Source: Halococcus thailandensis JCM 13552 (GTDB lineage Archaea > Halobacteriota > Halobacteria > Halobacteriales > Halococcaceae). Taken from it: DNA of 64,000 nt. The notes beneath the pieces are model-generated. The model worked only from the letters and a program-made list of their open reading frames with translations. It ran no database searches and was not told where the DNA came from. Location of the stretch: positions 39,401 through 103,400 of the forward strand of contig NZ_AOMF01000146.1 in assembly GCF_000336715.1 (NCBI RefSeq), in the 5' to 3' direction. Both the position numbers and the translations under genes were made by a program. Positions 17,620 to 26,423 of the stretch are shown in pieces. Position 1 is the first letter of the stretch, and every line of letters starts with the position of its first letter.

Positions 17620-18714
17620 TCAGATGTGTTTGAACACGCCCTTGACGAGCGTGAGCGCACCCTGATCCCAGGCGACGCGGTGGTCCAATCCTGTTCCCTC
17701 GCTTTCGGGATCGTCGTAGTTCTCGAGATACCACTCGTAGGTCTCGACGAGTGCCTCCTTGTTCGAGTATTTCGGCTCCCAGCCGAGCGACTGGAGCTTC
17801 TCGACGGAGACGTACGAATCCTCGTGGGCGGTCTCGTAGACCCAGGGGTACAGCGGCGAGAGGTTCAGTTTTTCGAGCACGCGCAGGGCGAACACCGTCA
17901 GCGACGTCGGCGTCCCGACGGTGCGCTTGCCGGTGCCCGCGTAGTCGATCGGTGCCTGGAAGTCCTCCTTCATCGTGCCGAACTCCTCGGCTCCGACGTT
18001 GAACGTGGTGTTCACGTCCTCTTCGTCCTTCGCGAACATGAACTCCATCGCGCGGACGAGATCGTAGACGTGCATCAGCTGGTACTGGTTGTTGCCCCAG
18101 CCGACCATCGGCACGTTCGCGCCCGATTCGATCCAGTCGAAGAGAACCTGGAAGACGCCGAGGCGTTTCGGCCCGATGAACGTCTTCGGGCGGAGGATAG
18201 GGACGCACATGCCCATCCGGCGGAAGTCGTCACAGATTTTCTCGGCCTCGATCTTCGCCTCACCGTAGGGTCCAACGCCATCGAGCGGCGACTCCTCGGT
18301 GATGGGATGGTGGTCGTGGGTGCCGTAGACGGCGGTCGAGGAGACGTAGACGACGCGCTCGACGTCGGCTTCCTTGGCGGCCCAGAGCACGTTGCGCGTG
18401 CCGTCGATGGTCGTCTCGCGGATGCGCTGGTCGTCCCACAGCGGGAGTGCGGCGGCGGTGTGGACGATCGCATCGGCGTCCACTTCGTCGATCGCGTCGC
18501 CTACCGTCTCCTCGTCGCGCACGTCGCCCTCGACGAAATCGACGCCCTCGATCTCGTCTTCGGGTTTGAACGGTTTGAGGTCGAACGCGGTCACGTCCCA
18601 GCCGCGCTCGGCGAAGTACTCGCAGGTGTGGAGTCCGAGGAACCCCGTGCCGCCGGTGACGAGCAGCGAACCGGGCTCGGCGAGTCGGTCGTCGTCGTGT
18701 GCGTGCGCTTGCAT
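17620..18714 (-). CDS. NAD-dependent epimerase/dehydratase (extended SDR)
   Basis: The protein has 364 residues. The NAD loop is TGGTGFLG (residues about 20-27), followed by VHTAAALPLW, the catalytic Ser in YVSSTAVYG and Tyr-Lys in PYGEAK (YxxxK). The family interconverts nucleotide sugars or oxidises sugar or steroid hydroxyls. It is divergent from a UbiA-family gene similar to decaprenylphosphoryl-5-phosphoribose synthase. In actinobacteria such a lipid-ribose is epimerised by an SDR (DprE2), so this protein might act on a polyprenyl-phospho-sugar; that link is inference. Exact substrate is unknown. Confidence 0.82.
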   Translation of the reverse strand: MQAHAHDDDRLAEPGSLLVTGGTGFLGLHTCEYFAERGWDVTAFDLKPFKPEDEIEGVDFVEGDVRDEETVGDAIDEVDADAIVHTAAALPLWDDQRIRETTIDGTRNVLWAAKEADVERVVYVSSTAVYGTHDHHPITEESPLDGVGPYGEAKIEAEKICDDFRRMGMCVPILRPKTFIGPKRLGVFQVLFDWIESGANVPMVGWGNNQYQLMHVYDLVRAMEFMFAKDEEDVNTTFNVGAEEFGTMKEDFQAPIDYAGTGKRTVGTPTSLTVFALRVLEKLNLSPLYPWVYETAHEDSYVSVEKLQSLGWEPKYSNKEALVETYEWYLENYDDPESEGTGLDHRVAWDQGALTLVKGVFKHI

Positions 18715-18824
18715 AGGCTCGCCGTAATGGGGGGCGTTTCAACTATCTACCGATACGACACGAGCGCTCGTGTGGGATTACCACGCCTGAAACGGTCCGA
18801 AACGGTGCGTATCGATCGGTCAGG

Positions 18825-18830
18825 TTTATG
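18825..18830 (+). promoter_or_regulatory. TATA-like box before the UbiA operon
   Basis: TTTATG lies 25-30 bases before ATG 18855 in the divergent spacer and fits a leaderless start. Confidence 0.4.
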
Positions 18831-18854
18831 TCTCGCGGCCGTGGATGAGGGCCA

Positions 18855-19772
18855 ATGGGTGAGGCGCAGACACAGCAGGCCGGGTTCGTGCGCACGGCCG
18901 CCGGTCTCGCCTACGAGATCCGTCCGTGGCAGTGGTACAAACAGGGCGTGATACTCATCGCCATCGTCTTCTCGAAACAGCTGTTCGACCCGATGGCGTG
19001 GGGACGGGTCTCGATCGCCGTGGCGGCGTTCTGTGCGGTCGCCGGCGCGACCTACATCTTCAACGACATCAGCGACGTCGAGGAGGACCGCAAACATCCC
19101 GAGAAGCGCAATCGTCCGATCGCGAGCGGACAGGTAGGCGTCCAGACGGCGGGCGCGTTCGCGATCGCCCTGCTCGTCGCGGGCTTCGCGCTCTCGTACA
19201 CGCTCGGCCCGCTGTTCGTCGCGATCATCGTCGCCTATCTGGTTCAGAACGCGGCGTACTCGCTGTATCTCAAGGATGTCGTGCTGGTCGACGTGCTGCT
19301 CATCGCCGTCGGGTTCGTGCTCCGGGCCGTGGCGGGCGTGGTCGCCATCGGCGTCGCGCTCAGCCCGTGGCTCGTCGTCTGTACGTTTCTCGCCGCACTC
19401 CTGCTGGCGCTCGGCAAGCGCCGCCACGAGTTCGCCGCCAGCGAGGTGCCCGGCGAGACGCGTGCGACGCTCGCCGACTACACGCCCGAGACGCTCGATC
19501 AGCTGCTCGGGATCGTCATCTCGACGCTGTTGATGTCCTACTCGATCTACACGTTCACGGGCGCGAAGCTCGCGATGATGCTCACGCTCCCGTTCGCCTT
19601 CTTCGGCGTCTTCCGCTATCACCATCTCGTCTACACGACGAAGGCGGGCGCGTCGCCCGGCGCGCTGCTCGTCGATCGACAGCTGCTCGTCAACTTCGCC
19701 TTCTGGGGATTGATCGCGGTCGTCGTCCTCTACGGTCGCCCGCGTGCGTGGCTCGTCGGGGTGTTCGGCTGA
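18855..19772 (+). CDS. UbiA-family prenyltransferase (DPPR synthase-like)
   Basis: The protein has 305 residues and about eight helices. The first Asp-rich motif NDISDVEEDRKHPEKRNRP (70-88) matches the decaprenyl-phosphate:PRPP phosphoribosyltransferase subfamily (Mycobacterium UbiA/Rv3806c), which joins phosphoribose to a polyprenyl phosphate. A second acidic motif, DYTPETLDQ near 213, fits the same group. It is less like UbiA of quinone or digeranylgeranylglycerol synthesis. It overlaps the next gene by one base. The product would be a membrane-linked pentose donor for surface glycans; this is inferred from the family. Confidence 0.82.
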   Translation: MGEAQTQQAGFVRTAAGLAYEIRPWQWYKQGVILIAIVFSKQLFDPMAWGRVSIAVAAFCAVAGATYIFNDISDVEEDRKHPEKRNRPIASGQVGVQTAGAFAIALLVAGFALSYTLGPLFVAIIVAYLVQNAAYSLYLKDVVLVDVLLIAVGFVLRAVAGVVAIGVALSPWLVVCTFLAALLLALGKRRHEFAASEVPGETRATLADYTPETLDQLLGIVISTLLMSYSIYTFTGAKLAMMLTLPFAFFGVFRYHHLVYTTKAGASPGALLVDRQLLVNFAFWGLIAVVVLYGRPRAWLVGVFG

Positions 19773-20413
19773 TGCGCTACGATCTCCAGGTTCACACCGA
19801 CGCCTCGCCGTGTTCGGCTACACCACCGAAGAAGGTCGCCGTGGCCGCCGCGGACGCGGGACTCGACGGCATCGTCGTGACCGATCACGACACGCTCGCG
19901 AACGTCGATCGTGTCCGCGAGCACGCGCCAGCAGGGTTGGACGTCGTCTCGGGCGTCGAGGTGACGACCACGCAGGGCCACCTGCTCGGGATCGATATCG
20001 ATGACGCCCCGCCGAAGACGGATCCCCTCACTGTGATCGACGAGATCCACGAACAGGACGGGATCGCGGTGCTCTCGCATCCGTTCGACACGATGCGGCA
20101 GTTCTACGACCGCGAGCTGCCGGCGATCGCGGCGGCGGTCGACGGCGTCGAGGCGACGAACTCGCGGTGTGTGCGCCCGCTGTTCAACCGGCAGGCGCGC
20201 GCGTTCGCCGCCCATCACGGGCTGGCGATCACGGGTGGCAGCGACGCCCACTTCCCGATGGAGGTCGGGCGCGCGGCGACCGAGTTCGAGGGGACGCTCC
20301 GCGAGGCGATTCGCGAGGGAACGACGACGCCGTGCGGACACGGGCGCTATCTCTCGGGCCACGTCGCCACGAAGGTCCAGCAGGCGCGACGGGCGATCGG
20401 AGGGCTGCGATGA
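19772..20413 (+). CDS. PHP-domain metal-dependent phosphoesterase
   Basis: The protein has 213 residues. The PHP metal sites are visible: H-x-D in QVHTDASP (His8, Asp10), TDHDT (about 37-41), a Glu in SGVEVT, HPFD, and the final DAH in GGSDAHFP. It probably removes a phosphate from a small molecule. In this operon, between a phosphoribosyl-lipid synthase homolog and a flippase-like protein, it could be the missing 5'-phosphatase that turns phosphoribosyl-lipid into ribosyl-lipid; that is inference from context. It overlaps its neighbours by one and four bases. Confidence 0.85.
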   Translation: MRYDLQVHTDASPCSATPPKKVAVAAADAGLDGIVVTDHDTLANVDRVREHAPAGLDVVSGVEVTTTQGHLLGIDIDDAPPKTDPLTVIDEIHEQDGIAVLSHPFDTMRQFYDRELPAIAAAVDGVEATNSRCVRPLFNRQARAFAAHHGLAITGGSDAHFPMEVGRAATEFEGTLREAIREGTTTPCGHGRYLSGHVATKVQQARRAIGGLR

Positions 20414-21411
20414 GCGACTCCCTGGAGAAGGGGAACGAAGCCGACGAGTCGACGGGTCGCATCCGCCAGCTCGTGAGCGATCACGGCGTCTGGGTGACGG
20501 CGGTGTTGACCGTGGTGGTGTTCGCGGCGCTGTTCGTCCTCGCCGACGCCGAGAAGGTGATCGCGGCCTTCTCCGAGTTCGAGCTCTGGGCGTTCGGCGC
20601 AGTCGTTCTCCTGACGACCATCGGCTACGGCTTTCGTTTCGCCAAGTGGGAGTTCTACCTGCGCGAGCTCGACGTTCACGTCCCCCTGAAGACGAGTCTC
20701 ACGGTGTTCTTCAGCGGACTGATGATGGTCGTCACGCCCGGGAAGGCGGGCGAGGTCTGGAAGGCGTGGCTGCTGCGCGACGAGGCAGGTGTGCCCGCGA
20801 GTCGGACGACCTCCGTCGTGGGAGCCGAGCGCATCACCGACCTGCTCTCGCTGTCGCTGCTGGCCGCGCTCGGCGTCGTCGCCTACGGGCGCTCGCCCGC
20901 GGTGTTGGTGGCGGTCGCCGTCGTCTTCGCGCTCGGGATCGGGCTGCTCCAGTGGCGGGCGGGCTGTCTCCGTCTGCTCTCGTGGATCGGTTCGCTGCCC
21001 GTGATCGGGGACTACGCCGAAGGGCTCGAAACGCTCTACGAGAGTACGTACAGGCTCTTTCGGCTTCGCCCGCTCTCGGTGGCCACGCTGCTCGGCATCG
21101 TCGCGTGGGGGCTCGAAGGCGTCGCGCTCTGGCTCACGCTCCGCGGGTTCGGCATCGAGACCTCCCTGCTGGTCGGGCTGTTCGTCTTCGCGCTCGGCTC
21201 GGTCGTCGGCGCGGTGAGTATGCTACCCGGCGGACTGGGCGCGGCCGAGGCGAGCATGACCGGCGTGCTCCTCACGTTCGGTATCGCCGAACCGATCGCG
21301 GTCGGCGCGACGATGGTCATCCGCGTCGGCACGCTCTGGTACGCCGCCATCCTCGGCTTCGTCGTGTTCAGCGCCCACAAGCTCTTCACCGGATCGAGCG
21401 CCGAGGCCTGA
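20410..21411 (+). CDS. Flippase-like integral membrane protein (UPF0104/LPG synthase TM region family)
   Basis: The protein has 333 residues with about eight helices. VVTPGKAGEVWKAWLLR (about 112-128) and SMLPGGLGAAEASMTGVLL near 275-293 are the conserved loops of the lysylphosphatidylglycerol synthetase TM family, which includes proteins thought to move lipid-linked sugars across membranes. Its ATG overlaps the PHP stop. It closes a three-gene operon with the UbiA and PHP genes. Transport of the lipid-linked product is inferred. Confidence 0.83.
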   Translation: MSDSLEKGNEADESTGRIRQLVSDHGVWVTAVLTVVVFAALFVLADAEKVIAAFSEFELWAFGAVVLLTTIGYGFRFAKWEFYLRELDVHVPLKTSLTVFFSGLMMVVTPGKAGEVWKAWLLRDEAGVPASRTTSVVGAERITDLLSLSLLAALGVVAYGRSPAVLVAVAVVFALGIGLLQWRAGCLRLLSWIGSLPVIGDYAEGLETLYESTYRLFRLRPLSVATLLGIVAWGLEGVALWLTLRGFGIETSLLVGLFVFALGSVVGAVSMLPGGLGAAEASMTGVLLTFGIAEPIAVGATMVIRVGTLWYAAILGFVVFSAHKLFTGSSAEA

Positions 21412-21449
21412 CGGTTGGAACAGGATGAAAATCGGAGACACACCGGTTG

Positions 21450-21789
21450 CTGTGGCGCGCACTCACGCTCGTGTGCGAACGGTGCGAGGCACGAACGTAG
21501 TGAGTGCCTCGATGCGAACGGGGAGGAACGACCCGTGAGCGAAGTGAGCACCGAGCGCGAACACTGCGCGAGGGATGAGCGAGTGACGTGAGTGAAGCGA
21601 ACGGAACGAGCGAATCGGTTGGGGAGGTATGTGGGCTGTTGCTGTGCGGTAGTTGGAACGGTCGCATCCGCGCGAGTGGAACGAGCGGGGTTCACCGCGA
21701 GCGACCGTCGGGAGCGAGCGGTTCTTTTTAGTCCAGGTTTTTGCGACGAGAGGTTCGCCGGAGGCGAACCCGAGTCGTAAAAAAAGTGG
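21450..21789 (+). repeat. Dispersed repeat, copy 1 (long form)
   Basis: It fills the 419-base space between the flippase gene and aroA. It begins with TGGCGCGC-(A)CTCACGCTCGTGTGCGAACG-like sequence. It has a 28-base core (21612-21639, starting GAATCGGTTGGGGAGG) identical to copy 4, and ends in TTTTTAGTCCAGGTTTTTG (21725-21743). A hairpin follows (arms 21752-21759 and 21763-21770), then A7 with GTGG (21779-21789). I find no gene in it. The remaining bases up to 21830 carry the aroA promoter and a short CCCGCC/GGCGGG hairpin. Confidence 0.75.
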
Positions 21790-21830
21790 AGGTCCGGCAG
21801 TCTGATAGCCCCGCCGTCCGAGGGGCGGGT

Positions 21831-23123
21831 ATGAACGCCGACATCGGGAGTTCGTGCGTGGGCGGCACGGTCAGAGCACCGCCGTCGAAGAGCTACACCC
21901 ATCGGGCGATCCTGGCGGCGGGCTACGGTGATGGCACCACGCGGATCGAGCGGCCGCTCGTCTCCGCCGATACGCGCGCGACGGCGCGGGCCGTCGAGGC
22001 GTTCGGTGGGCGTGTCGAAGGGCTCGCGGACGACAGCGAGCAGATCACGGTGGAAGGGTTCGGCCATCCCGAGACACCGGCCAATGTCGTCGACTGTGCC
22101 AACAGTGGGACGACGATGCGTCTCGTCACGGCGACGGCAGCGCTCGCCGAGGGGCTGACGGTGCTCACCGGCGACGGATCGCTGCGCTCGCGCCCGCACG
22201 GGCCGCTGCTCGCCGCGATCGAGGAGTTGGGTGGCCACGCCGAGAGTACGCGCGCGAACGGGCAGGCCCCGCTCGTCGTCGGCGGGCCGGTGGACGGCGG
22301 GCGAGTTTCGATGCCCGGCGACGTCTCCTCACAGTTCGTGACCGCGCTCCTGATGGCCGGTGCGCGCTCCGAGTCGGGGATCGAGATCGATCTCGAAACG
22401 GAGCTGAAGTCCGCGCCGTACGTCGAAATCACCCGCGAGCTGCTCGCCGACTTCGGCGTCGAGACCGAAAACGAAGGAGAGGGCTTCGCGGTCGCGGGCG
22501 GGCAGGCCTACGATGCGGGCAGCGAGTATCGCGTGCCGGGCGATTTCTCGTCGATCTCCTATCTGCTCGCTGCCGGCGCGCTCGCCGCCGACGGTGAACT
22601 CACCGTGGAGGGTGCGCGTCCGAGCGCGCAGGGTGATAGCGCCATCGTCGAGATTCTCGAACGAATGGGCGCGGAGATCGCGTGGGAGCGCGACGCCGGG
22701 ACGATCTCGATCGCGCGCTCGTCGCTCTCGGGCGTCGAGATCGACGTCGGCGACACGCCCGACCTCCTGCCGACGCTCGCCGTTCTCGGGGCCGCGGCCG
22801 ACGGCGAGACGCGGCTCGTGAACGCCGAACACGTCCGGTACAAGGAGACCGATCGCGTGAGCGCGATGGCCGACGAACTCGAAACGATGGGTGCGACCGT
22901 CACCGAGCGGGAGGACTCGCTCACGATCCACGGCGACGACTCGGCCCTCCAGGGCGCGCGCGTCGACGGACGGGGCGACCACCGGATCGTGATGGCACTC
23001 GCGATCGCCGGACTGGTCGCCGACGGGACGACCACCGTCAGCGGCGCGGAGCACGTCGACGTCTCGTTTCCGGATTTCTTCGCCACGCTCGCCGGTGCTG
23101 GGGCCGACGTGAGTCTCGACTGA
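21831..23123 (+). CDS. aroA: 3-phosphoshikimate 1-carboxyvinyltransferase (EPSP synthase)
   Basis: The protein has 430 residues. It transfers enolpyruvyl from PEP to shikimate-3-phosphate in chorismate synthesis. Visible signatures: [10 protein letters not shown] (substrate Lys/Ser), [28 protein letters not shown], and [14 protein letters not shown] [13 protein letters not shown] near residue 340, then [13 protein letters not shown]. The ATG at 21831 gives the usual N terminus. aroC follows after a repeat copy, so transcription may be separate. Confidence 0.95.
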   Translation: MNADIGSSCVGGTVRAPPSKSYTHRAILAAGYGDGTTRIERPLVSADTRATARAVEAFGGRVEGLADDSEQITVEGFGHPETPANVVDCANSGTTMRLVTATAALAEGLTVLTGDGSLRSRPHGPLLAAIEELGGHAESTRANGQAPLVVGGPVDGGRVSMPGDVSSQFVTALLMAGARSESGIEIDLETELKSAPYVEITRELLADFGVETENEGEGFAVAGGQAYDAGSEYRVPGDFSSISYLLAAGALAADGELTVEGARPSAQGDSAIVEILERMGAEIAWERDAGTISIARSSLSGVEIDVGDTPDLLPTLAVLGAAADGETRLVNAEHVRYKETDRVSAMADELETMGATVTEREDSLTIHGDDSALQGARVDGRGDHRIVMALAIAGLVADGTTTVSGAEHVDVSFPDFFATLAGAGADVSLD

Positions 23124-23129
23124 AACGAC

Positions 23130-23430
23130 GGTGTTTGTGGGCGGTGCGGAGCGGGGCGGGCGGTCCTGGTGGATGAAGGGCGAGCATCCCGGAGTTCTCG
23201 TGAACCGGAGGTGAACGAGAGCACGGAAGAGCGAAGCTCTTCCGGAGGGATGCGAGGGCTTCGGCGGAGGCGGGCGGTTTGCGGGAGAGGCGCATCCGCG
23301 CGAACGCAGTGAGCGCGGTTCACCGTGAGCGACCGAGCGGAGCGAGGGAGCGAGCGGCTCTTTTTAGTCCAGGTTTTTGCGAGGACCCTGAGCGCCCGCA
23401 GGCGCGAACGGGAACGAAGCAAAAAAGTGG
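23130..23430 (+). repeat. Dispersed repeat, copy 2
   Basis: It occupies the 337-base space between aroA and aroC. CCTGGTGGATGAAGGGCGAG near 23165-23184 and a CATCCGCGCGA...GCGCGGTTCACCG block near 23293-23324 are shared with copies 3 and 1. TTTTTAGTCCAGGTTTTTG (23361-23379) is identical to copies 1 and 3. A hairpin follows (GCGCC 23392-23396, GGCGC 23401-23405), then AAAAAAGTGG (23421-23430). No gene is visible. Confidence 0.72.
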
Positions 23431-23450
23431 GTTCAAATCCCTGCGCGCCA
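23427..23450 (+). other. tRNA T-arm-like fragment before aroC
   Basis: GTGGGTTCAAATCCC is identical over 15 bases to the T-arm of the tRNA-Thr at 8774-8847. An acceptor-like tail ending in GCGCCA follows. No 5' tRNA half lies within 100 bases upstream, so this is at most a fragment; the match could also be chance. Confidence 0.3.
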
Positions 23451-23460
23451 ACGCGAACTC

Positions 23461-24648
23461 ATGAACGGTAACGAGTTCGGTCGGCTCTTCCGGGTCACGA
23501 CCTTCGGCGAGAGTCATGGCGAGGCGATGGGCGTCACGGTCTCGGGCTGCCCCGCGGGGCTGGAACTCGACGAGGAAGACGTCCAGCGCGAGCTCGACCG
23601 GCGCAAACCCGGCCAGTCACAGATCACGACCAGCCGTGGCGAGCCCGACGCCGTCTCGATCAAGAGCGGCACGCAGGACGGCTACACGACCGGAACACCG
23701 ATCGGGATGATCATCCAGAACAAGGACGCTCGCTCGGGCAAGTACGAGCCGTTCATCACCGCGCCGCGACCCAGCCACGGCGATTTCACCTATTCGGCGA
23801 AGTTCGGCACCAGGAACTGGGGCGGCGGCGGGCGCTCCTCGGCCCGCGAGACGGCTAACTGGGTCGCGGCGGGTGCGATCGCCAAGGAGATCCTCGCGAG
23901 CGAGGGTGTCGAGATCCGGGCGCACGTCAACCAGATCGGCGATATCGAGGCCCCTGACGTGAGCTTCGAGGCGATGGGCGAACACGTCGAGGAGAACGAG
24001 GTCCGGTGTGCCCATCCCGAAACCGCGGAGCGAATGCGCGAGCGCATCGACGAGTACCAGGAGGAGGGCGATTCGATCGGCGGTGCCATCGAGTTCGAAA
24101 TCCGGGGTGCGCCCCGCGGGCTCGGTGCGCCGCGGTTCGACTCGGTGCCGGCACGACTCGGGCAGGCGATGCTGAGCGTGCCCGCCGCGACGGGTTTCGA
24201 GTTCGGACTCGGCCGGGAGGCCCGACGCTATCGCGGCAGCGAGCGCAACGAGGACTGGGAGTTCGACGACGATGGCGATCCGATTCCCGTCGGCAACGAC
24301 CACGGCGGACTCCAGGGCGGGATCACGACCGGTCAGCCGATCCGCGGCGAGGTCACCCTCCACGCACCGACCTCGATCCCGAAGCAACAGACCACCGTCG
24401 ACTGGGAGACGGGCGAGGAGAAGGAAGCGCAGGTCATCGGCCGTCACGACCCCGTGCTCCCGCCGCGCGGCGTCCCGGTCGTCGAGGCGATGGCCGCGCT
24501 CACGATGGTCGACTTCATGCTGCTCGCCGGGCGCGTCAACCCCGATCGCCTGGACGGCGACGCCGGCGAGTACGACACCGACTATCACCCATCGAGTCCC
24601 GAGAACGATCCCGACGCGCCGACGAGCGCCGAGCCGACCGAGGACTGA
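23461..24648 (+). CDS. aroC: Chorismate synthase
   Basis: The protein has 395 residues. It removes phosphate from EPSP to give chorismate, using reduced flavin. Family signatures: FGESHGEAMGVTVSGCPAG near the N terminus, the GDFTYSAKFGTRNWGGGGRSS (read in parts) flavin loop near 105-125, GGAIEFEIRGAPRGLG, and NDHGGLQGGITTGQPI near 280. The acidic C-terminal tail is a halophilic extension. It ends with no gap before the convergent small membrane protein. Confidence 0.95.
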   Translation: MNGNEFGRLFRVTTFGESHGEAMGVTVSGCPAGLELDEEDVQRELDRRKPGQSQITTSRGEPDAVSIKSGTQDGYTTGTPIGMIIQNKDARSGKYEPFITAPRPSHGDFTYSAKFGTRNWGGGGRSSARETANWVAAGAIAKEILASEGVEIRAHVNQIGDIEAPDVSFEAMGEHVEENEVRCAHPETAERMRERIDEYQEEGDSIGGAIEFEIRGAPRGLGAPRFDSVPARLGQAMLSVPAATGFEFGLGREARRYRGSERNEDWEFDDDGDPIPVGNDHGGLQGGITTGQPIRGEVTLHAPTSIPKQQTTVDWETGEEKEAQVIGRHDPVLPPRGVPVVEAMAALTMVDFMLLAGRVNPDRLDGDAGEYDTDYHPSSPENDPDAPTSAEPTED

Positions 24649-24846
24649 TTACCAGTAGGGGTTCGACAGCCATCGCCGCGAGCGCGCGCCGACAGCACTC
24701 ATCGCGACGAGGGCGACGATCACCAGCGCGAGCACGGCGATCGTCGTCGGTGCGAGCGCGTTCAGCACGAGGACGGCGAGGCTACCGATTGCTGCGAGGG
24801 CGACGAGCAGTGTGACGACTCCGGCGAGCAGCCGTGAGAGCCACAT
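24649..24846 (-). CDS. Small two-helix membrane protein
   Basis: The protein has 65 residues with two hydrophobic segments (about 5-28 and 33-50) and a basic tail ending SRRWLSNPYW. I do not recognise a named family. The end abuts the aroC stop, and the acidic-poor, Leu/Val-rich composition fits a genuine membrane peptide. Function is unknown. Confidence 0.6.
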   Translation of the reverse strand: MWLSRLLAGVVTLLVALAAIGSLAVLVLNALAPTTIAVLALVIVALVAMSAVGARSRRWLSNPYW

Positions 24847-25002
24847 CTCAGGCGCCCCGTGATCGTTCGTCGCGGTCGTCGCCGTCGGTACGATCGACAG
24901 TGGTGTTCATCCGTGGGAACGAGTGACAGCGCCGGGGTGAATAAACCCGCGATCGGACGGGCGAGCCACGGCGTTCAAGAGCGCCGCGCGCCGAGTGCGT
25001 CC

Positions 25003-25746
25003 ATGACCACCGTCGCCGTCCTCTGTGACGCGCCGAGCGAGGGCGTTCTGGCCGACCTCGCGTCGTCGACGCCGCTCACCGAGGGCGAGACCGCCGATCT
25101 CTACGCCGCGATGTGCGCCGACGTGTTCCGCGCCGTCGAGACGAGCGCGAGCGACCTGCTCGTCAACTACCGCCCGGACGAGTCCGGCGAGCCCGAGGCG
25201 GAGCTCCGCGCGCTCGCCGATGCCGCGCTCGAAGACCCGGATGGTGTGCGCTACGAGACGCAGGCCGGCTCGACGTTCGCGGGTCGCATCGGTAACACGA
25301 TCACGCACTTGCTCGAAAGCGAGGAGGAGAGCTCGGCGATGGCCGTCGAGCCGACTGCTCCGTTCCTCACACGCGGCGTCATCGACGGGCTGATGATGAA
25401 ACTCCGCCGGAGCGACGTCGTGCTCGGTCCCACCTCGGAAGGCCGGGTCTACGCCGCCGGCTTCTCCGCACCGATCGACTTCGAGGAGGCCTACACGCCA
25501 CCGGCGGTCGAGACGCTCACCGCGCGCGCGAACGATGCCGGGCTCGACGTCGACTACGGGCCGATGACCGCCGTGATCGAGACGGGCACGGACCTCGCGG
25601 GCGCGCTCGCATTCGTCCGTGCACGTGATCGGGCCGGGCGCGAGGTGCCCCAGCACACTGCCGCGTGTCTCGGCGATCTGGACGTGACGCTCGTCGAGGC
25701 AGACGGCGACCTCTCCTTGCGGAAAGCGGACACCGACAGCCCTTAG
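25003..25746 (+). CDS. DUF2064-like GT-A-fold protein
   Basis: The protein has 247 residues. The N-terminal VAVLCDAPSEG, then DLYAAMCADV and LLVNYRPDE, match haloarchaeal proteins of the DUF2064 group, which has a glycosyltransferase-A/nucleotidyltransferase fold. The catalytic role is not established. ATG 25003 gives the family N terminus; the frame is open further upstream but reads Arg-rich. It is 27 bases upstream of tRNA-Ser. Confidence 0.7.
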   Translation: MTTVAVLCDAPSEGVLADLASSTPLTEGETADLYAAMCADVFRAVETSASDLLVNYRPDESGEPEAELRALADAALEDPDGVRYETQAGSTFAGRIGNTITHLLESEEESSAMAVEPTAPFLTRGVIDGLMMKLRRSDVVLGPTSEGRVYAAGFSAPIDFEEAYTPPAVETLTARANDAGLDVDYGPMTAVIETGTDLAGALAFVRARDRAGREVPQHTAACLGDLDVTLVEADGDLSLRKADTDSP

Positions 25747-25772
25747 ACGCCCGCGGAGATAGTCGTGGCTGT

Positions 25773-25855
25773 GGTGGGGTGGCAGAGTGGACGATTGCGC
25801 CTGTCTTGAAAACAGGTGGCCGATGGCCTCATGGGTTCGAATCCCATCCCCACCG
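25773..25855 (+). tRNA. tRNA-Ser (anticodon TGA)
   Basis: It has acceptor GGTGGGG/CCCCACC with discriminator G, anticodon stem CCTGT/ACAGG around CTTGAAA, a long variable arm (TGGCCGATGGCCTCA) as expected for serine, and T-arm ATGGG-TTCGAAT-CCCAT. There is no intron. Confidence 0.95.
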
Positions 25856-25990
25856 TTTCCGAGCGAACTATCCTGCGAGCGCCTCGTGCGCGAGCAACCG
25901 CGTGAGCGAGTGAAACGAGTACGTGGGATTCGAAGCAGAGAGTGGAGCGAACGGAGTGAAACGACCGTGGTTCGAATCCCATCCCCACCG
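25834..25990 (+). repeat. Direct repeat of the tRNA-Ser 3' end (att-like)
   Basis: The last 22 bases of tRNA-Ser (25834-25855, GGTTCGAATCCC...CACCG) recur exactly at 25969-25990. The 113 bases between are GC-rich, repetitive and gene-free. A second imperfect match, GTGGGATTCGAA, lies at 25923-25934. This is the arrangement left by a tRNA-targeting integrase or by local duplication. No integrase is seen within the window. Confidence 0.6.
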
Positions 25991-26052
25991 CGTTTCTCGC
26001 GATCGAACGGTGAGCAGCAACGCTTTTGCGGCGACCGAACGGGTTTTGAGAC

Positions 26053-26373
26053 ATGGCCGACTGGCCCCACGACCCCGACGGCGAGGAAGGGAGCGAAGGG
26101 ATGCGCAAGTACGGACAGGCAGTCATCGCGAAGAAGGTCGACGAGCACGAGGACTTCCCGCTCGACGTATCGGCGTTCGTCGACGAACACGGCGACGATC
26201 CCATTCGTCTGAACCACGAGCGGGTCGTCAGCCTGGCGGAGATCTTCGATAACGTCGACAGCGACGAGATCGAGGACATCCAGACGATGCATCAGCGGGT
26301 CGGCGAGACGATGCGCGAAAACGGCTACTGGGAGTACGACGCCGACACTGAGGGTCCCGGTACCGAAGCCTGA
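26053..26373 (+). CDS. Haloarchaeal DUF5785-like protein
   Basis: The protein has 106 residues, acidic and soluble. DWPHDPDGEEGSEGMRKYG at the N terminus and IRLNHERVVSLAEIFDNV in the middle recall the haloarchaeal family DUF5785; I name it from memory of that pattern. Function is unknown. It stands alone between the tRNA-Ser repeat region and a membrane protein gene. Confidence 0.72.
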   Translation: MADWPHDPDGEEGSEGMRKYGQAVIAKKVDEHEDFPLDVSAFVDEHGDDPIRLNHERVVSLAEIFDNVDSDEIEDIQTMHQRVGETMRENGYWEYDADTEGPGTEA

Positions 26374-26423
26374 CGGCCGGCGCGGACGAAAGCACCTAAG
26401 CGCCGTCGGCTGGATGGACGTGC

